From assembly GCA_028285005.1 (NCBI GenBank), contig JANQQP010000044.1, forward strand, positions 1 to 64,000: DNA of 64,000 nucleotides, read 5' to 3'. The DNA is from Dehalococcoidia bacterium. GTDB taxonomy: Bacteria > Chloroflexota > Dehalococcoidia > Lucifugimonadales > Lucifugimonadaceae. Below the pieces are notes generated by a model. That model had not been told where the DNA came from and did not search any database. It saw only the letters and a list, made by a program, of their open reading frames with translations. The position numbers were made by a program, and so were the translations under genes. Positions 9,501 through 17,088 of the stretch are shown here, in pieces; the first letter of the stretch is position 1; each line of letters starts with the position of its first letter.

Positions 9501-9834
9501 GAGCACTGAGCACGACTCGGCATACATGCGGGCGATCGGGCTTTCGAGGTCCGAGTTCCTTCGAATCGTCGTGATCGAACACGCGCTGGTGGGCGCGCTA
9601 GGAATCGTGCTCGGGATTCTCACCGGGCTGGGCATCAGCCGCATCGCTATGAACTCAATGGCATTCACTGAGACAGGTGACCGCCTGCTTCCGCCATTCA
9701 TCCTGCAGATCGACTGGTTGCCGGTTGGCGTCGTCCTCGCATTCACAGTGGTTACAGCCAGCGTGATACTCGTCGGGCTCCTCCGCAGTTACCCGCGCCT
9801 GCCGCTTCATGTGTTGACCAGGACCGGAGGCTAA
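6529..9834 (+). CDS. Large FtsX/MacB-type ABC transporter permease (1)
   Basis: Giant permease with two FtsX-type membrane cores, one near residues 320-420 with further helices to about 560, and one near 955-1095. Large extracytoplasmic domains lie between them. The start is a choice. The first GTG (6595) would cut the first membrane helix. No ATG, GTG or TTG lies upstream before the in-frame stop at 6448-6450. A CTG at 6529 is preceded by AAAGAGG (6514-6520) at an 8-base spacing, and adds the Arg-rich N-terminus and the start of the helix. I therefore call CTG 6529 (1101 residues). It forms an operon with the second permease and two ATPases, probably exporting or extracting lipids, lipoproteins or peptides. 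Confidence 0.85.
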   Translation: MSFIDFIRRRGRGDARLLAGSFVAVLIAATVVAGGPIYLRALEKIGVSDVVNDIGPFNRNVIVNSNWVPLEAAEADESTEIVQTLADEEIGPFVDRTSFRIKSRSHFWNVNGEPPLTAPLSSRAFFQTMTGLESEVLYIEGRHPTDDIEIVDGVRIIEASINRDRVERKHGNEIITLQVGDVIEAVSEPRGIGTVKVRITGIFRAIDEGSVFWLGFPTAILRPSPPLEFGGRDLPLVLHTTWDANVRGVGPSNAGLPADFNWVFFTNVDKLNDASTADMIDRLTRLEDEIAKEIVRQSVISNLEPSFIRLEEKITFVRIPMFLLAALTVVIVVYYLLLVSGLLSTRRESETVMLRSRGLSVLQILRFEALETLLLIGVPVLVAPLIAAVGVWQMGRLPVFDQITGGGTLDVELTWVAWVYSAGTGIVAMIVILAPVLLAARRGVVSEQASRSRPDRPPLFQRYYLDVLFLVLGGLIWWELNSRGSVVSSSRDGGREADFTLLFAPAIFLIVVALVFLRVFPILAKIVSAVASRSGSASVSVGFWRLGRRPYWYSWPIILLVLTGGLGVLAGTLASTLERSSVEQVLYETGADIHVIPSGVNQTVSSAQLAEVQAIDGVNVATIAMRRGATVGTTNSGPEFQMLAVDAIEFPRVGWVREDFANQDIRSLLEQINVQVKPEPIFLPVGTERLSIWAKQEPFVNDHFLWMILAGSEERTVTATMGQIQGEWSVQEVEIPDNLVHPIELISIQTFMQAGGDGGTPTTLSIDDLMASGPGFEETVISFDDAGLWTGLPTSNGLDTIYSIEPEEPGVGDPGRSNAVISLDRGTNGGIRGIYRTATAGPLPVIASETFLSETASRIGAPFVANVGGGFVPLVVVESLRFFPTLDSQREPFIVADVTSLLDFLGLRGLREIGANELFASIDTERHAEIRNEIRGVFRAGRIIDRQELLLDTTVDPLAVAGWRGMGVVALILAGIATTLGYITYLSAHSKSTEHDSAYMRAIGLSRSEFLRIVVIEHALVGALGIVLGILTGLGISRIAMNSMAFTETGDRLLPPFILQIDWLPVGVVLAFTVVTASVILVGLLRSYPRLPLHVLTRTGG

Positions 9835-9837
9835 CCG

Positions 9838-12800
9838 GTGCTAACCGCATCGCTGCTGCTGGTGGCGCGCCGTACTGCGGCACATGCGCGCCTGCTGTCT
9901 GCGGTGGTGATCGGTGTCGTGCTTGCGGTAACTGTGATGGCCAGCGCGGCGATCTACTTTGACTCGCTCCGCAACCTGGCGCTTGATCGATCGCTAAGCG
10001 ACGTCAACCAACAGGACCTGGACCTCGAAGTGCAGGCAGGGGTCGTACCGATCAACCGGACGACGCAAGCGACCGTGGTCGATGCGATGAACGGCAGCAT
10101 CATCGAACGGATGAGGCCGTTTCTGAATGACGATCCCTACGTGTTCAAGACCTGGACGTTCCTGCTGGATGAGCCGCCGGTGCAGGTGCTGCCAAGCGAG
10201 TGCCCGTGCCGCCCGGCGAACAGTCTTCCGAGGTCGGAAGACGATACAGAGGCCGGGACGATAGCGTGTGACTGCCGTCGCATATCGTTCTCGACCGTGC
10301 CGAACATCGACGACAACATCGTCATCGCCGAGGGCCGCATGCCGGAGCCAGCAGTCGTGATGCCGCCTGAGGGAGAGCGCTATTTCATTGAGGCTGCGCT
10401 AGATCAGGAGACGGCGGATCTGTTTGAGATGGGCGTCGGCAGCGAGCTGCGAGGGATGATCTTCTGGAACGACATCCACGAGCAGATGACCGTGCGGCTT
10501 GTAGGAATCTACGAGCGGACAGACCCTGAACAGGCTGTCTGGAGAGTCTACGACGACACCTACGCGGCACGAGGTCTTGAACTGGACTTCGCTCGCTTCG
10601 TGGTGCGCGAGGAGTCGATCCTTGATGGCATAGGCCGTTACTTCCCTGGCATGGGCGCCGACTTCACCTGGATCCTCGACGTCGACCCCAGGAAGATCGA
10701 CGCCACGGAAACGGCCGGCATCCAGCGGACTATTGAGGTTACCGGCAATGAGCTGCGGGCCATTGTTGATGGGTTCGTGCTGGACACAGATCTCGGCGCG
10801 GTGCTGGATCAGTTCGAGTCTGACCTGTTCTTCAACCGCCTGCCGATGTTCGTTGTGCTGATCCTCATCGTGTTGGTGGTGCTGTACTACGTTGTCACTC
10901 TCGCCTCACTGCTCGTAGACGCACAGAGGTCCGAGGTTGCGCTGCTCAGGTCACGCGGAGCGACATCTCGCCAGATCCTGGCGGTCTTCGTCATCGAGGC
11001 GGGCGTGCTTTCGGCGCTCGCGGTGATAGTAGGTCCGCTGCTCGCGCTCGCTGGCGTGTCGGCGATTGGCCTGCTTCCGTTCTACGAAGACCTGAATGCT
11101 GGCAGAGCTCTTCCCGTGCAACTGACCTGGGGCGCGTATCAGCTTGCGCTGGTCGGCGGCGGACTGAGCATGCTGGCGCTGTTCGTGCCGGCTGTGCGAG
11201 CGGCGCGGCTTGGCCTGCTTACGGACCGTCGGTCAAGGGCTCGGCCACCAAGGCTGGCGTTTGTGCAGCGCTACTACCTGGACCTCGGGCTGCTGGGAAT
11301 CGTGCTCTTCCTGTTCTGGCAGCTGACGCAGCAGGGCTCATTCGTCGCTACTGACGTGTTCGGCGAAGAGAGCGTGAATAATCTCGTCCTGGCCGTGCCC
11401 GCGCTGTTCCTTGTGGCAGCCGGGATAGCGCTGCTCAGGATCTTCCCTGCTGCCATGGACCTGACGGGACGAGTGATGTCGTCGTCGATTGGCAGCCGGA
11501 TATTCCCGCCGTCGGTGGTGCTGGGAATCTGGCAGATGGCGCGTAGTCCGGCCTCTCACTCCAGGCTATCGTTGCTTCTCATACTGACCGCCGGTCTCGG
11601 CGTTTTCGCAGCGAGCTTTGCTACGACACTTGAACGCAGCGCTACCGAGCAAGTGCTTTATGACTCAGGCGCAGACCTGAGACTGCCATCTATCACCTCG
11701 GCAACTGGTGGACCGAGTTTCCGAGCCGAGGATGAGCTTGCCGAGATTGAGGGCGTCGTAGCGGCATCGGGTGTTTACCGTGAGACCGGTTCGGTCTCGT
11801 CCGGCTTCTCGAACGAAACGTTCGACCTGCTGGGAGTCGATTCTGAGGGCATCGAAGATGTTGCTTGGTTCAGAGACGATTTCTCTTCCGGATCACTCTC
11901 GAACACGTTGCAGCAGATCGAAGTAGGCGGTGCTGGCGGGATCCTGATCCCCGAAGATGGCTTCTGGCTGACGGCGATGATTCGGCCGCTTTCGAGGCAA
12001 CCAGACACCGTCTTCATTGGGCGCCTGAGTGATGCGAACGACCGCTACTACACGATTCTGATGGGTGTGCTGCTGCCCGAGGCCATAGACAACGGCCGTT
12101 TCCGGTGCACTGAGCCTCGTCCGAACGAAGAACCGGGCTGGTGCCGTGTCGGGGCCCGAATAACGCCGCTTCCGCTCGGAGGATTCAGGACTCCTCTGCT
12201 GATCGAACGCCCTGTACGCCTGCACTCGCTCGGCATTGTCGACTTCGGCAATGGAGTCGCCGCAGGCGCAGTGGACATCGACGATATCGCGGTATTGACG
12301 CAGTCAGAGGCTGAGCTGCTGGTGATCGAGGAGTTCGATGATCTGAGTCGCTGGCGAACGCTCGAGCCTTCTGCGGACTCGCTTGGCGACACATTCGGCG
12401 TTTCAACTGATGAGGATGGAGTGCCGCAGCCGGGCATCGCTCGGTTCCGGTGGACCGCTGCGGGCGCTCGGGAGCTTCGCGGAATTGCGTTCGGTGAGCA
12501 AGAGCCGGTGATGCCTGTCCTGGCGAGTGAGACTTTCCTGGACGAGTTTGGAGTGTCGGTTGGCGACCCCGTTCTGTTAGGCGTCGGACCGGCGAGAATC
12601 AGGGCCGAAATCAGGGACCAGCTGGACCTGTTCCCGACCCTGAAGCCGGACGAGATGCCGTTCCTTATCGCCGACCAGAATGCGGTTCACAGGAGCTTGA
12701 ATCTGGCTCAACTGATTGGTGAACGACAGCCGAACGAGATCTGGATCAGGACGGTGACGGGTGACGTGGCGAGTGCTAATCGCGACGGCTTCATTCTGCA

Positions 12801-13356
12801 GGTTGAGGGCGATGATCCTGTTGCGGCGAGCGTGCAGCAGGTTGCTGACGATATGAACCTGCGCTCTGGCCGGATCATCGACCGCTCACGGGAGCTTGCG
12901 CAGGTTGCGGTGGACCCGCTGGTTTCAGCGGGCTGGCAGGCACTACTGGGCATAGCGTTCCTCACGGTTCTTGTCGTGAGCGCTATCGGTTTCCTCGTGC
13001 ATGTGCGTGTATCGTTCAACAACAGGCGTGGCGAGATGGCACTGCTGCGCACAATGGGGCTCTCGATGCCTCAGTTGCTGGTGCTGGTGGTGCTGGAGCA
13101 GGTGATCGTGATCGGCGTCGCTGTCGGCATCGGTCTGTTCATGGGGACGCGGCTGGGCGACACGATCATCCCGTTCCTTGCCAACTCGGGCGAAGACAGG
13201 GTGCTGGTGCCGCCAATGGTGTTGCAGATCGATTGGACAGGCTTTGGTCTGACGTTCGGCCTGCTCGGGATAGTGTTCACAGCGGTTATCATCGCAATTC
13301 TGTTTTCTGTTTACCGAATGTCGATACACCGCGTCATGCGGATGGGAGAGAGCTAG
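9838..13356 (+). CDS. Large FtsX/MacB-type ABC transporter permease (2)
   Basis: Second giant permease, 1172 residues from GTG 9838, only 3 bases after the previous stop and preceded by GGAGG. An N-terminal helix (residues 18-40), a large extracytoplasmic domain, the first FtsX core (about 340-550) and a second core at the C-terminus (about 1020-1160) give the same layout as its neighbour. It shares local motifs with that neighbour, such as QRYYLD and TLERSxxEQVLY. The two are ancient paralogs that probably form a heterodimeric channel. The extracytoplasmic domain has a Cys-rich patch near residues 121-149 (PSECPCRP, CDCR) that may form disulfides or bind metal. Confidence 0.88.
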   Translation: MLTASLLLVARRTAAHARLLSAVVIGVVLAVTVMASAAIYFDSLRNLALDRSLSDVNQQDLDLEVQAGVVPINRTTQATVVDAMNGSIIERMRPFLNDDPYVFKTWTFLLDEPPVQVLPSECPCRPANSLPRSEDDTEAGTIACDCRRISFSTVPNIDDNIVIAEGRMPEPAVVMPPEGERYFIEAALDQETADLFEMGVGSELRGMIFWNDIHEQMTVRLVGIYERTDPEQAVWRVYDDTYAARGLELDFARFVVREESILDGIGRYFPGMGADFTWILDVDPRKIDATETAGIQRTIEVTGNELRAIVDGFVLDTDLGAVLDQFESDLFFNRLPMFVVLILIVLVVLYYVVTLASLLVDAQRSEVALLRSRGATSRQILAVFVIEAGVLSALAVIVGPLLALAGVSAIGLLPFYEDLNAGRALPVQLTWGAYQLALVGGGLSMLALFVPAVRAARLGLLTDRRSRARPPRLAFVQRYYLDLGLLGIVLFLFWQLTQQGSFVATDVFGEESVNNLVLAVPALFLVAAGIALLRIFPAAMDLTGRVMSSSIGSRIFPPSVVLGIWQMARSPASHSRLSLLLILTAGLGVFAASFATTLERSATEQVLYDSGADLRLPSITSATGGPSFRAEDELAEIEGVVAASGVYRETGSVSSGFSNETFDLLGVDSEGIEDVAWFRDDFSSGSLSNTLQQIEVGGAGGILIPEDGFWLTAMIRPLSRQPDTVFIGRLSDANDRYYTILMGVLLPEAIDNGRFRCTEPRPNEEPGWCRVGARITPLPLGGFRTPLLIERPVRLHSLGIVDFGNGVAAGAVDIDDIAVLTQSEAELLVIEEFDDLSRWRTLEPSADSLGDTFGVSTDEDGVPQPGIARFRWTAAGARELRGIAFGEQEPVMPVLASETFLDEFGVSVGDPVLLGVGPARIRAEIRDQLDLFPTLKPDEMPFLIADQNAVHRSLNLAQLIGERQPNEIWIRTVTGDVASANRDGFILQVEGDDPVAASVQQVADDMNLRSGRIIDRSRELAQVAVDPLVSAGWQALLGIAFLTVLVVSAIGFLVHVRVSFNNRRGEMALLRTMGLSMPQLLVLVVLEQVIVIGVAVGIGLFMGTRLGDTIIPFLANSGEDRVLVPPMVLQIDWTGFGLTFGLLGIVFTAVIIAILFSVYRMSIHRVMRMGES

Positions 13357-13412
13357 CCGCGGCCAAACCTGTTAGCAGCAGGCGATGCCGCAGCCTGGAG
13401 TGGTTTGCGCGA

Positions 13413-14297
13413 ATGACAGTTTCTGAAAACGAAGGACCCTACCTGGTCTGCAGCGGCCTCTTCAAGATCTACAAGGTGGCCGACCTTGAGGTCGTGGCTC
13501 TGCGCGGGCTTGAGCTGTCGGTCAACCCTGGCGAGGTGATCGCAGTTGTCGGCGCTTCGGGCTCCGGCAAGTCGACGATGCTGAACATCCTCGCCGGTTA
13601 CGACACGCCTTCGGCCGGCACCGTCAGGGTGGGCAGATTTGACCTGCTGCACATGACGAACAAGGAGGTTGTTGAGTACCGCAGGCAGGAGGTGGGCTTC
13701 ATCTGGCAGGAGACATCTCGCAACCTGTTCCCGTACCTGACCGCGTACGAAAACGTTGAACTTCCAATGCTGCTCACAGGCGTTCCGGCCAGGACTCGCA
13801 GGGAGCGGTCGAACGAGCTGCTTGAGATTGTTGGACTCGGGCATCGTCACGGTCACCGGCCTGCGCAGCTTTCGGGTGGTGAGCAGCAGCGCGTCGCCAT
13901 TGCTGTAGCGCTTGCGAACAGACCGCCGCTGTTACTGGCCGACGAGCCCACGGGTGAGCTTGACGAGGAGACTGCGGCTGAGGTTCTCGATCTGCTGAAC
14001 AATGTGAACCAAGAGCTGGGCACGACGATCGTTATCGTGACGCATGACCCGGCGATATCGACAAGCGTTGGACGTGCGATCGCTATTCGGGACGGCAAAA
14101 CCAGCACCGAGACGACGAGGGCGGTTTCATTCGAGAAGGCGATTGGCGGCGACGCCCGCGACGTAGAAGAGTTCCTGCTTGTCGATTCGAGCGGTTCGGT
14201 GCAGATACCTCGTGAAGTGCTGGACCAGCTTTCGATCAGACGTCGAGTGCGGCTTGGCGTCAATGAGGGGAGGGTGACGCTTGAGTCAGGTGAGTGA
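13413..14297 (+). CDS. ABC transporter ATPase (MacB/LolD type) with AbrB-like C-terminal tail
   Basis: ATPase of 294 residues from ATG 13413. Visible motifs are Walker A GASGSGKST (47-55), signature LSGGEQQRV (153-161) and Walker B LLLADEPTGELD (173-184) with the H-loop His211. The length beyond about 240 residues is unusual. Residues 256-291 (SSGSVQIPREVLDQL, then RVRLGV and GRVTLE) look like a SpoVT/AbrB swapped-hairpin domain, normally DNA-binding or a dimerisation module. An upstream in-frame start at 13233 lies inside the permease gene and is rejected. The ATPase powers the two giant permeases. The next gene overlaps its end by 17 bases. Confidence 0.92.
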   Translation: MTVSENEGPYLVCSGLFKIYKVADLEVVALRGLELSVNPGEVIAVVGASGSGKSTMLNILAGYDTPSAGTVRVGRFDLLHMTNKEVVEYRRQEVGFIWQETSRNLFPYLTAYENVELPMLLTGVPARTRRERSNELLEIVGLGHRHGHRPAQLSGGEQQRVAIAVALANRPPLLLADEPTGELDEETAAEVLDLLNNVNQELGTTIVIVTHDPAISTSVGRAIAIRDGKTSTETTRAVSFEKAIGGDARDVEEFLLVDSSGSVQIPREVLDQLSIRRRVRLGVNEGRVTLESGE

Positions 14298-15054
14298 CGC
14301 CGCCACTGAAGCAACGGCGCGGGCCGCGAATGCTCCGTTGATACAGGTGAAGAATGCGAGCCGTTCGTTTCGACTGGGCAGCGAGACTGTGTACGCCGTA
14401 CGCAACGTGAACCTGGATATCCACAGGAACAGGTTCGTGACCCTGGTGGGCCGCTCAGGTTCCGGAAAGACGACTCTGCTGAACCTGCTGGCCGGACTGG
14501 ACCACCCGAACGAGGGTGAGGTGCTTTTCGAGGACCGCGACCTCGCGAAGTTCAGCGAACGGGACATGATTCATCTCCGCCGCAACCGAGTTGGCGTCGT
14601 GTTCCAGTCGTTCGCGTTGTTGCCGCTGCTATCGGCCTACGAGAACGTGGAGTTGCCGCTGCGCATAGCTGGCGTCAGCGCCCGTGAGCGTGGGCGTCGG
14701 ACTGATGAGGTGTTGGAGATGGTGGGGCTGACGAGGAGGGCGAGGCACAGGCCGTTCGAGTTGTCCGGTGGTGAGCAGCAGCGAATCTCGATCGCGAGGG
14801 CAGTCGCGATTCAGCCTGACATCATTCTGGCTGACGAGCCTACGGGTGAACTTGACTCGACGAATGCCAGCAACATCTTCGGGCTGTTTCAGCAGATGTC
14901 TCGCGACCGCGGGATGACCGTTGTCGCAACGACGCATGACCGCACGCTACTGGACATGGCGGATGAGATCTACGAGATCTCTGACGGCGTGTTGTCTCAG
15001 CGGGCGGGCGCCAACGAGGACCCGGAGACGCTGTTCATGCGGCCGGACGAGTAG
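14281..15054 (+). CDS. ABC transporter ATPase (MacB/LolD type)
   Basis: Second ATPase of the export operon, 257 residues. It has Walker A GRSGSGKTT (about 57-65), signature LSGGEQQRIS, and Walker B ILADEPTGELDS. The start is TTG 14281, preceded by GAGGGGAGG at about 9 bases. A GTG at 14290 is the alternative. It overlaps the previous gene by 17 bases, which suggests translational coupling. Two different ATPases with two different permeases fit one heteromeric exporter or two closely linked ones. The gene ends 25 bases before an inverted pair of palindromic repeats. Confidence 0.93.
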   Translation: MSQVSDAATEATARAANAPLIQVKNASRSFRLGSETVYAVRNVNLDIHRNRFVTLVGRSGSGKTTLLNLLAGLDHPNEGEVLFEDRDLAKFSERDMIHLRRNRVGVVFQSFALLPLLSAYENVELPLRIAGVSARERGRRTDEVLEMVGLTRRARHRPFELSGGEQQRISIARAVAIQPDIILADEPTGELDSTNASNIFGLFQQMSRDRGMTVVATTHDRTLLDMADEIYEISDGVLSQRAGANEDPETLFMRPDE

Positions 15055-15078
15055 GTCTTCACGCCGTCCTTCGGCATG

Positions 15079-15159
15079 TCATTCCGGACTCGATCCGGAA
15101 TCTCTCGCTGGAGTTGTGTCGAGGAGTTAGCGAGAGATTCTGAATCAAGTTCAGAATGA
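15079..15159. repeat. Inverted pair of palindromic repeats, copy B
   Basis: Two 31-base copies of the same repeat face each other, arms 15079-15109 and 15129-15159, separated by 19 bases. Each arm has its own 8-bp stem: ATTCCGGA/TCCGGAAT in the left arm and ATTCTGAA/TTCAGAAT in the right. The arms match at 26 of 31 positions. Four of the five differences are in the stem and are paired, so both stems stay perfect. The pair can also fold into one long hairpin. It sits between the convergent ABC and jag genes, where it could end transcription from both sides. Confidence 0.88.
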
Positions 15160-15175
15160 CAGATTTCAGACCCCA

Positions 15176-16147
15176 CTACCGTCTCGGCAGGATCACCACT
15201 CGGCGCTGGTTGCCTTCACCTTCGCTCTCGGTCTTGACGCGGTTATTGGATGCGAGCGACATGTGGACTATGCGGCGCTCGCCCGGTGGCATAGGGTCGA
15301 GCGCCGATGCTCGCCCGCTACTGGCAACTCTGCCTGCCGTGCGACGTGCAAGTCGGCGGAGCATGTCGGCTCGCCGCTGCCTGTAGTCCTCAACATCGAT
15401 CATCACGTACGCCTTGCGGCCGAGCTGCCTGCTGACGACCATTCGCACCAGGAACTGCAGCGCCTGCAGTGTTTCGCCGCGCCTGCCGATCAACAGTCCG
15501 GCGTCCTCACCCTCGATTTCGAAGACTAGCGAGCCATCCTCGGTGTCATCACGTACATACGTCTCGGCGACTACGCCCATTGTTGCCAGGAAGTAGTCGA
15601 GCACCTCGGCGACGAGCTGTTCCGCCTCTGAGTCGCGCTCTGCGGGTGGACCGTCGTCTTCGCGAGGCTGTCGCTCCTCGTAAGCGTCCTCGGAATCGTA
15701 GGAGCCTGATGCCTCGTCCTCAGGCTGTGGTTCGGGTGCACTCTCGGCTTCGGCTTGCCTGCGCCCTCTACCGCGTCCTGATCCTGATCGCCCCCGACCG
15801 GTCCGACCACCCCTTCCGCGGCCGCCACGAGTTCGCCTTGGGCGCTCCTCAGTCTCCTCAGAGGGCTCAGCGGCAGCTTCTGCTGCCTCGGATGCCTCGG
15901 CCTCGACCGGCTCGTCCTCTGGCTCAAGCTCGGGCGCCTCGTGCTCCTGCGCAGCTCGCTCGGCTGCCTGGCCGACAAGAACGATCTCGATCCGTGCAGG
16001 CTCTCCGCCGAATCCCAGGATTCCCGATCTGCCGGGGCTTACTACCTTGATCTCAACGTCTTCGAGATCGACGCCTAGCGTTGCGAGCGCGTCTTCGGTT
16101 GCCTCGTCGACGGTCTTGCCTGTGAACATCCGTGGGCTGTCCATCAT
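15176..16147 (-). CDS. jag: RNA-binding protein Jag/KhpB (Jag_N-KH-R3H)
   Basis: Jag (KhpB/EloR) is a cytoplasmic RNA-binding protein linked to cell elongation and division, nearly always beside yidC. From ATG 16147 it has 323 residues. The Jag_N domain with FTGKTVDEA and GRSGILGFGG comes first, then a long acidic and RGG-rich linker, a KH domain with the GxxG-type loop LIGRRGETLQALQ, and an R3H domain (RRADMLRRLAR, with PPGERRIVH). The start follows GGAGAGAAGGA. A longer in-frame start at 16288 has no domain support. The first 95 bases overlap the yidC 3' end in another frame. Confidence 0.92.
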   Translation of the reverse strand: MMDSPRMFTGKTVDEATEDALATLGVDLEDVEIKVVSPGRSGILGFGGEPARIEIVLVGQAAERAAQEHEAPELEPEDEPVEAEASEAAEAAAEPSEETEERPRRTRGGRGRGGRTGRGRSGSGRGRGRRQAEAESAPEPQPEDEASGSYDSEDAYEERQPREDDGPPAERDSEAEQLVAEVLDYFLATMGVVAETYVRDDTEDGSLVFEIEGEDAGLLIGRRGETLQALQFLVRMVVSRQLGRKAYVMIDVEDYRQRRADMLRRLARRTAGRVASSGRASALDPMPPGERRIVHMSLASNNRVKTESEGEGNQRRVVILPRR

Positions 16148-17048
16148 CTTCCTTCTCTCCGGAATCGTCGTCATCGTCGTCGTTTTCGGAATCGTCTGAT
16201 ACAAGCGCGGCGGCAGTGCTGCCGGAGCCGGACGCATCAGCGAGGAGCTTCTCTCTCGCCTCTGCGCTGCCAAGGTAGGCGCGGCCAAAAACGACCACCG
16301 GCTGTCTGCCGCCTACGTAGTACTGGATCACGATGCCGATGATGTTCGAGAACAGGATGTAGAGCGCCAGTCCTGCGGGGAACTGGAACGTGAAGAAACC
16401 GAACATGATCGGCAGCATCCAGAGCATGATCTGGTTTGTCTGTTGCTGCTGAGGTGTGGTCGCAGTCTGGCCGCTGGTGGTCATCTTCTGCTGCAGCCAC
16501 ATGGTTGCGCCGACCAGGATTGGCAGCGCGAAGTTCCAGGGCAGTGGCGCGGCCTGCACGAAGTCGACCAGGTCGACTCCGACGAACTTGCTGTTGATCG
16601 GCACGCTCGAAATAGCCGGGTTCCACGAATAGAACGCTGCCGAAAGGTTTGCCAGACCCTCGGGCGTCGGTGGCATTGTGCGCAGGATGGCTCTGTACAG
16701 GCCGATCCATATGGGCATCTGGATGACAAGCGGACCGAGGCAGCCGATCGGGTTTACTCCGGCCTCGCGGTAGAGCTTCATCGTCTCGGATGAGAGCTCA
16801 CGTCTCTCTTTCGGGCCCTTGTTCTTGTACTTGTCCTGCAGCGCCTTGAGCCGCGGCTGGAGCTCCTGCATCTTCTTCATGCTGCGCGTCTGACGGATGG
16901 TCAGCGGTATGAGCACGATGCGGATTAAGACGGTGAAGACGATGATGCTGAGGCCGAAGCTGTCGAACAGCACGTCTGACAGCAGCGCCAGGCTGTTGAT
17001 CATCGGCCGCATCAGCAGCTCGTTCCAGAGAACGCCTAAGAACTCCAT
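16053..17048 (-). CDS. yidC: Membrane protein insertase YidC/Oxa1
   Basis: Gram-positive-like short YidC of 331 residues, without the large periplasmic domain of E. coli YidC. It inserts membrane proteins alone or with SecYEG. The conserved membrane-buried Arg is Arg43 (TVLIRIVLIP). The amphipathic coiled region (about 55-100) and the five core helices follow, including LGPLVIQMPIWIGLY. The C-terminus has an acidic run (about 286-304) and then a very basic tail (309-331) of the type that binds ribosomes. That tail is encoded where jag already begins in another frame. A lipoprotein gene lies between it and yidD. Confidence 0.95.
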   Translation of the reverse strand: MEFLGVLWNELLMRPMINSLALLSDVLFDSFGLSIIVFTVLIRIVLIPLTIRQTRSMKKMQELQPRLKALQDKYKNKGPKERRELSSETMKLYREAGVNPIGCLGPLVIQMPIWIGLYRAILRTMPPTPEGLANLSAAFYSWNPAISSVPINSKFVGVDLVDFVQAAPLPWNFALPILVGATMWLQQKMTTSGQTATTPQQQQTNQIMLWMLPIMFGFFTFQFPAGLALYILFSNIIGIVIQYYVGGRQPVVVFGRAYLGSAEAREKLLADASGSGSTAAALVSDDSENDDDDDDSGEKEDDGQPTDVHRQDRRRGNRRRARNARRRSRRR

Positions 17049-17088
17049 CAGGCATCACTCCGGTCTGGCGTGTGAGAGAGCGATGTAG

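Noticed and set aside
16148-16288. Longer N-terminus of Jag from 16288
   Set aside because: The extra residues are non-conserved and a good ribosome site precedes 16147.
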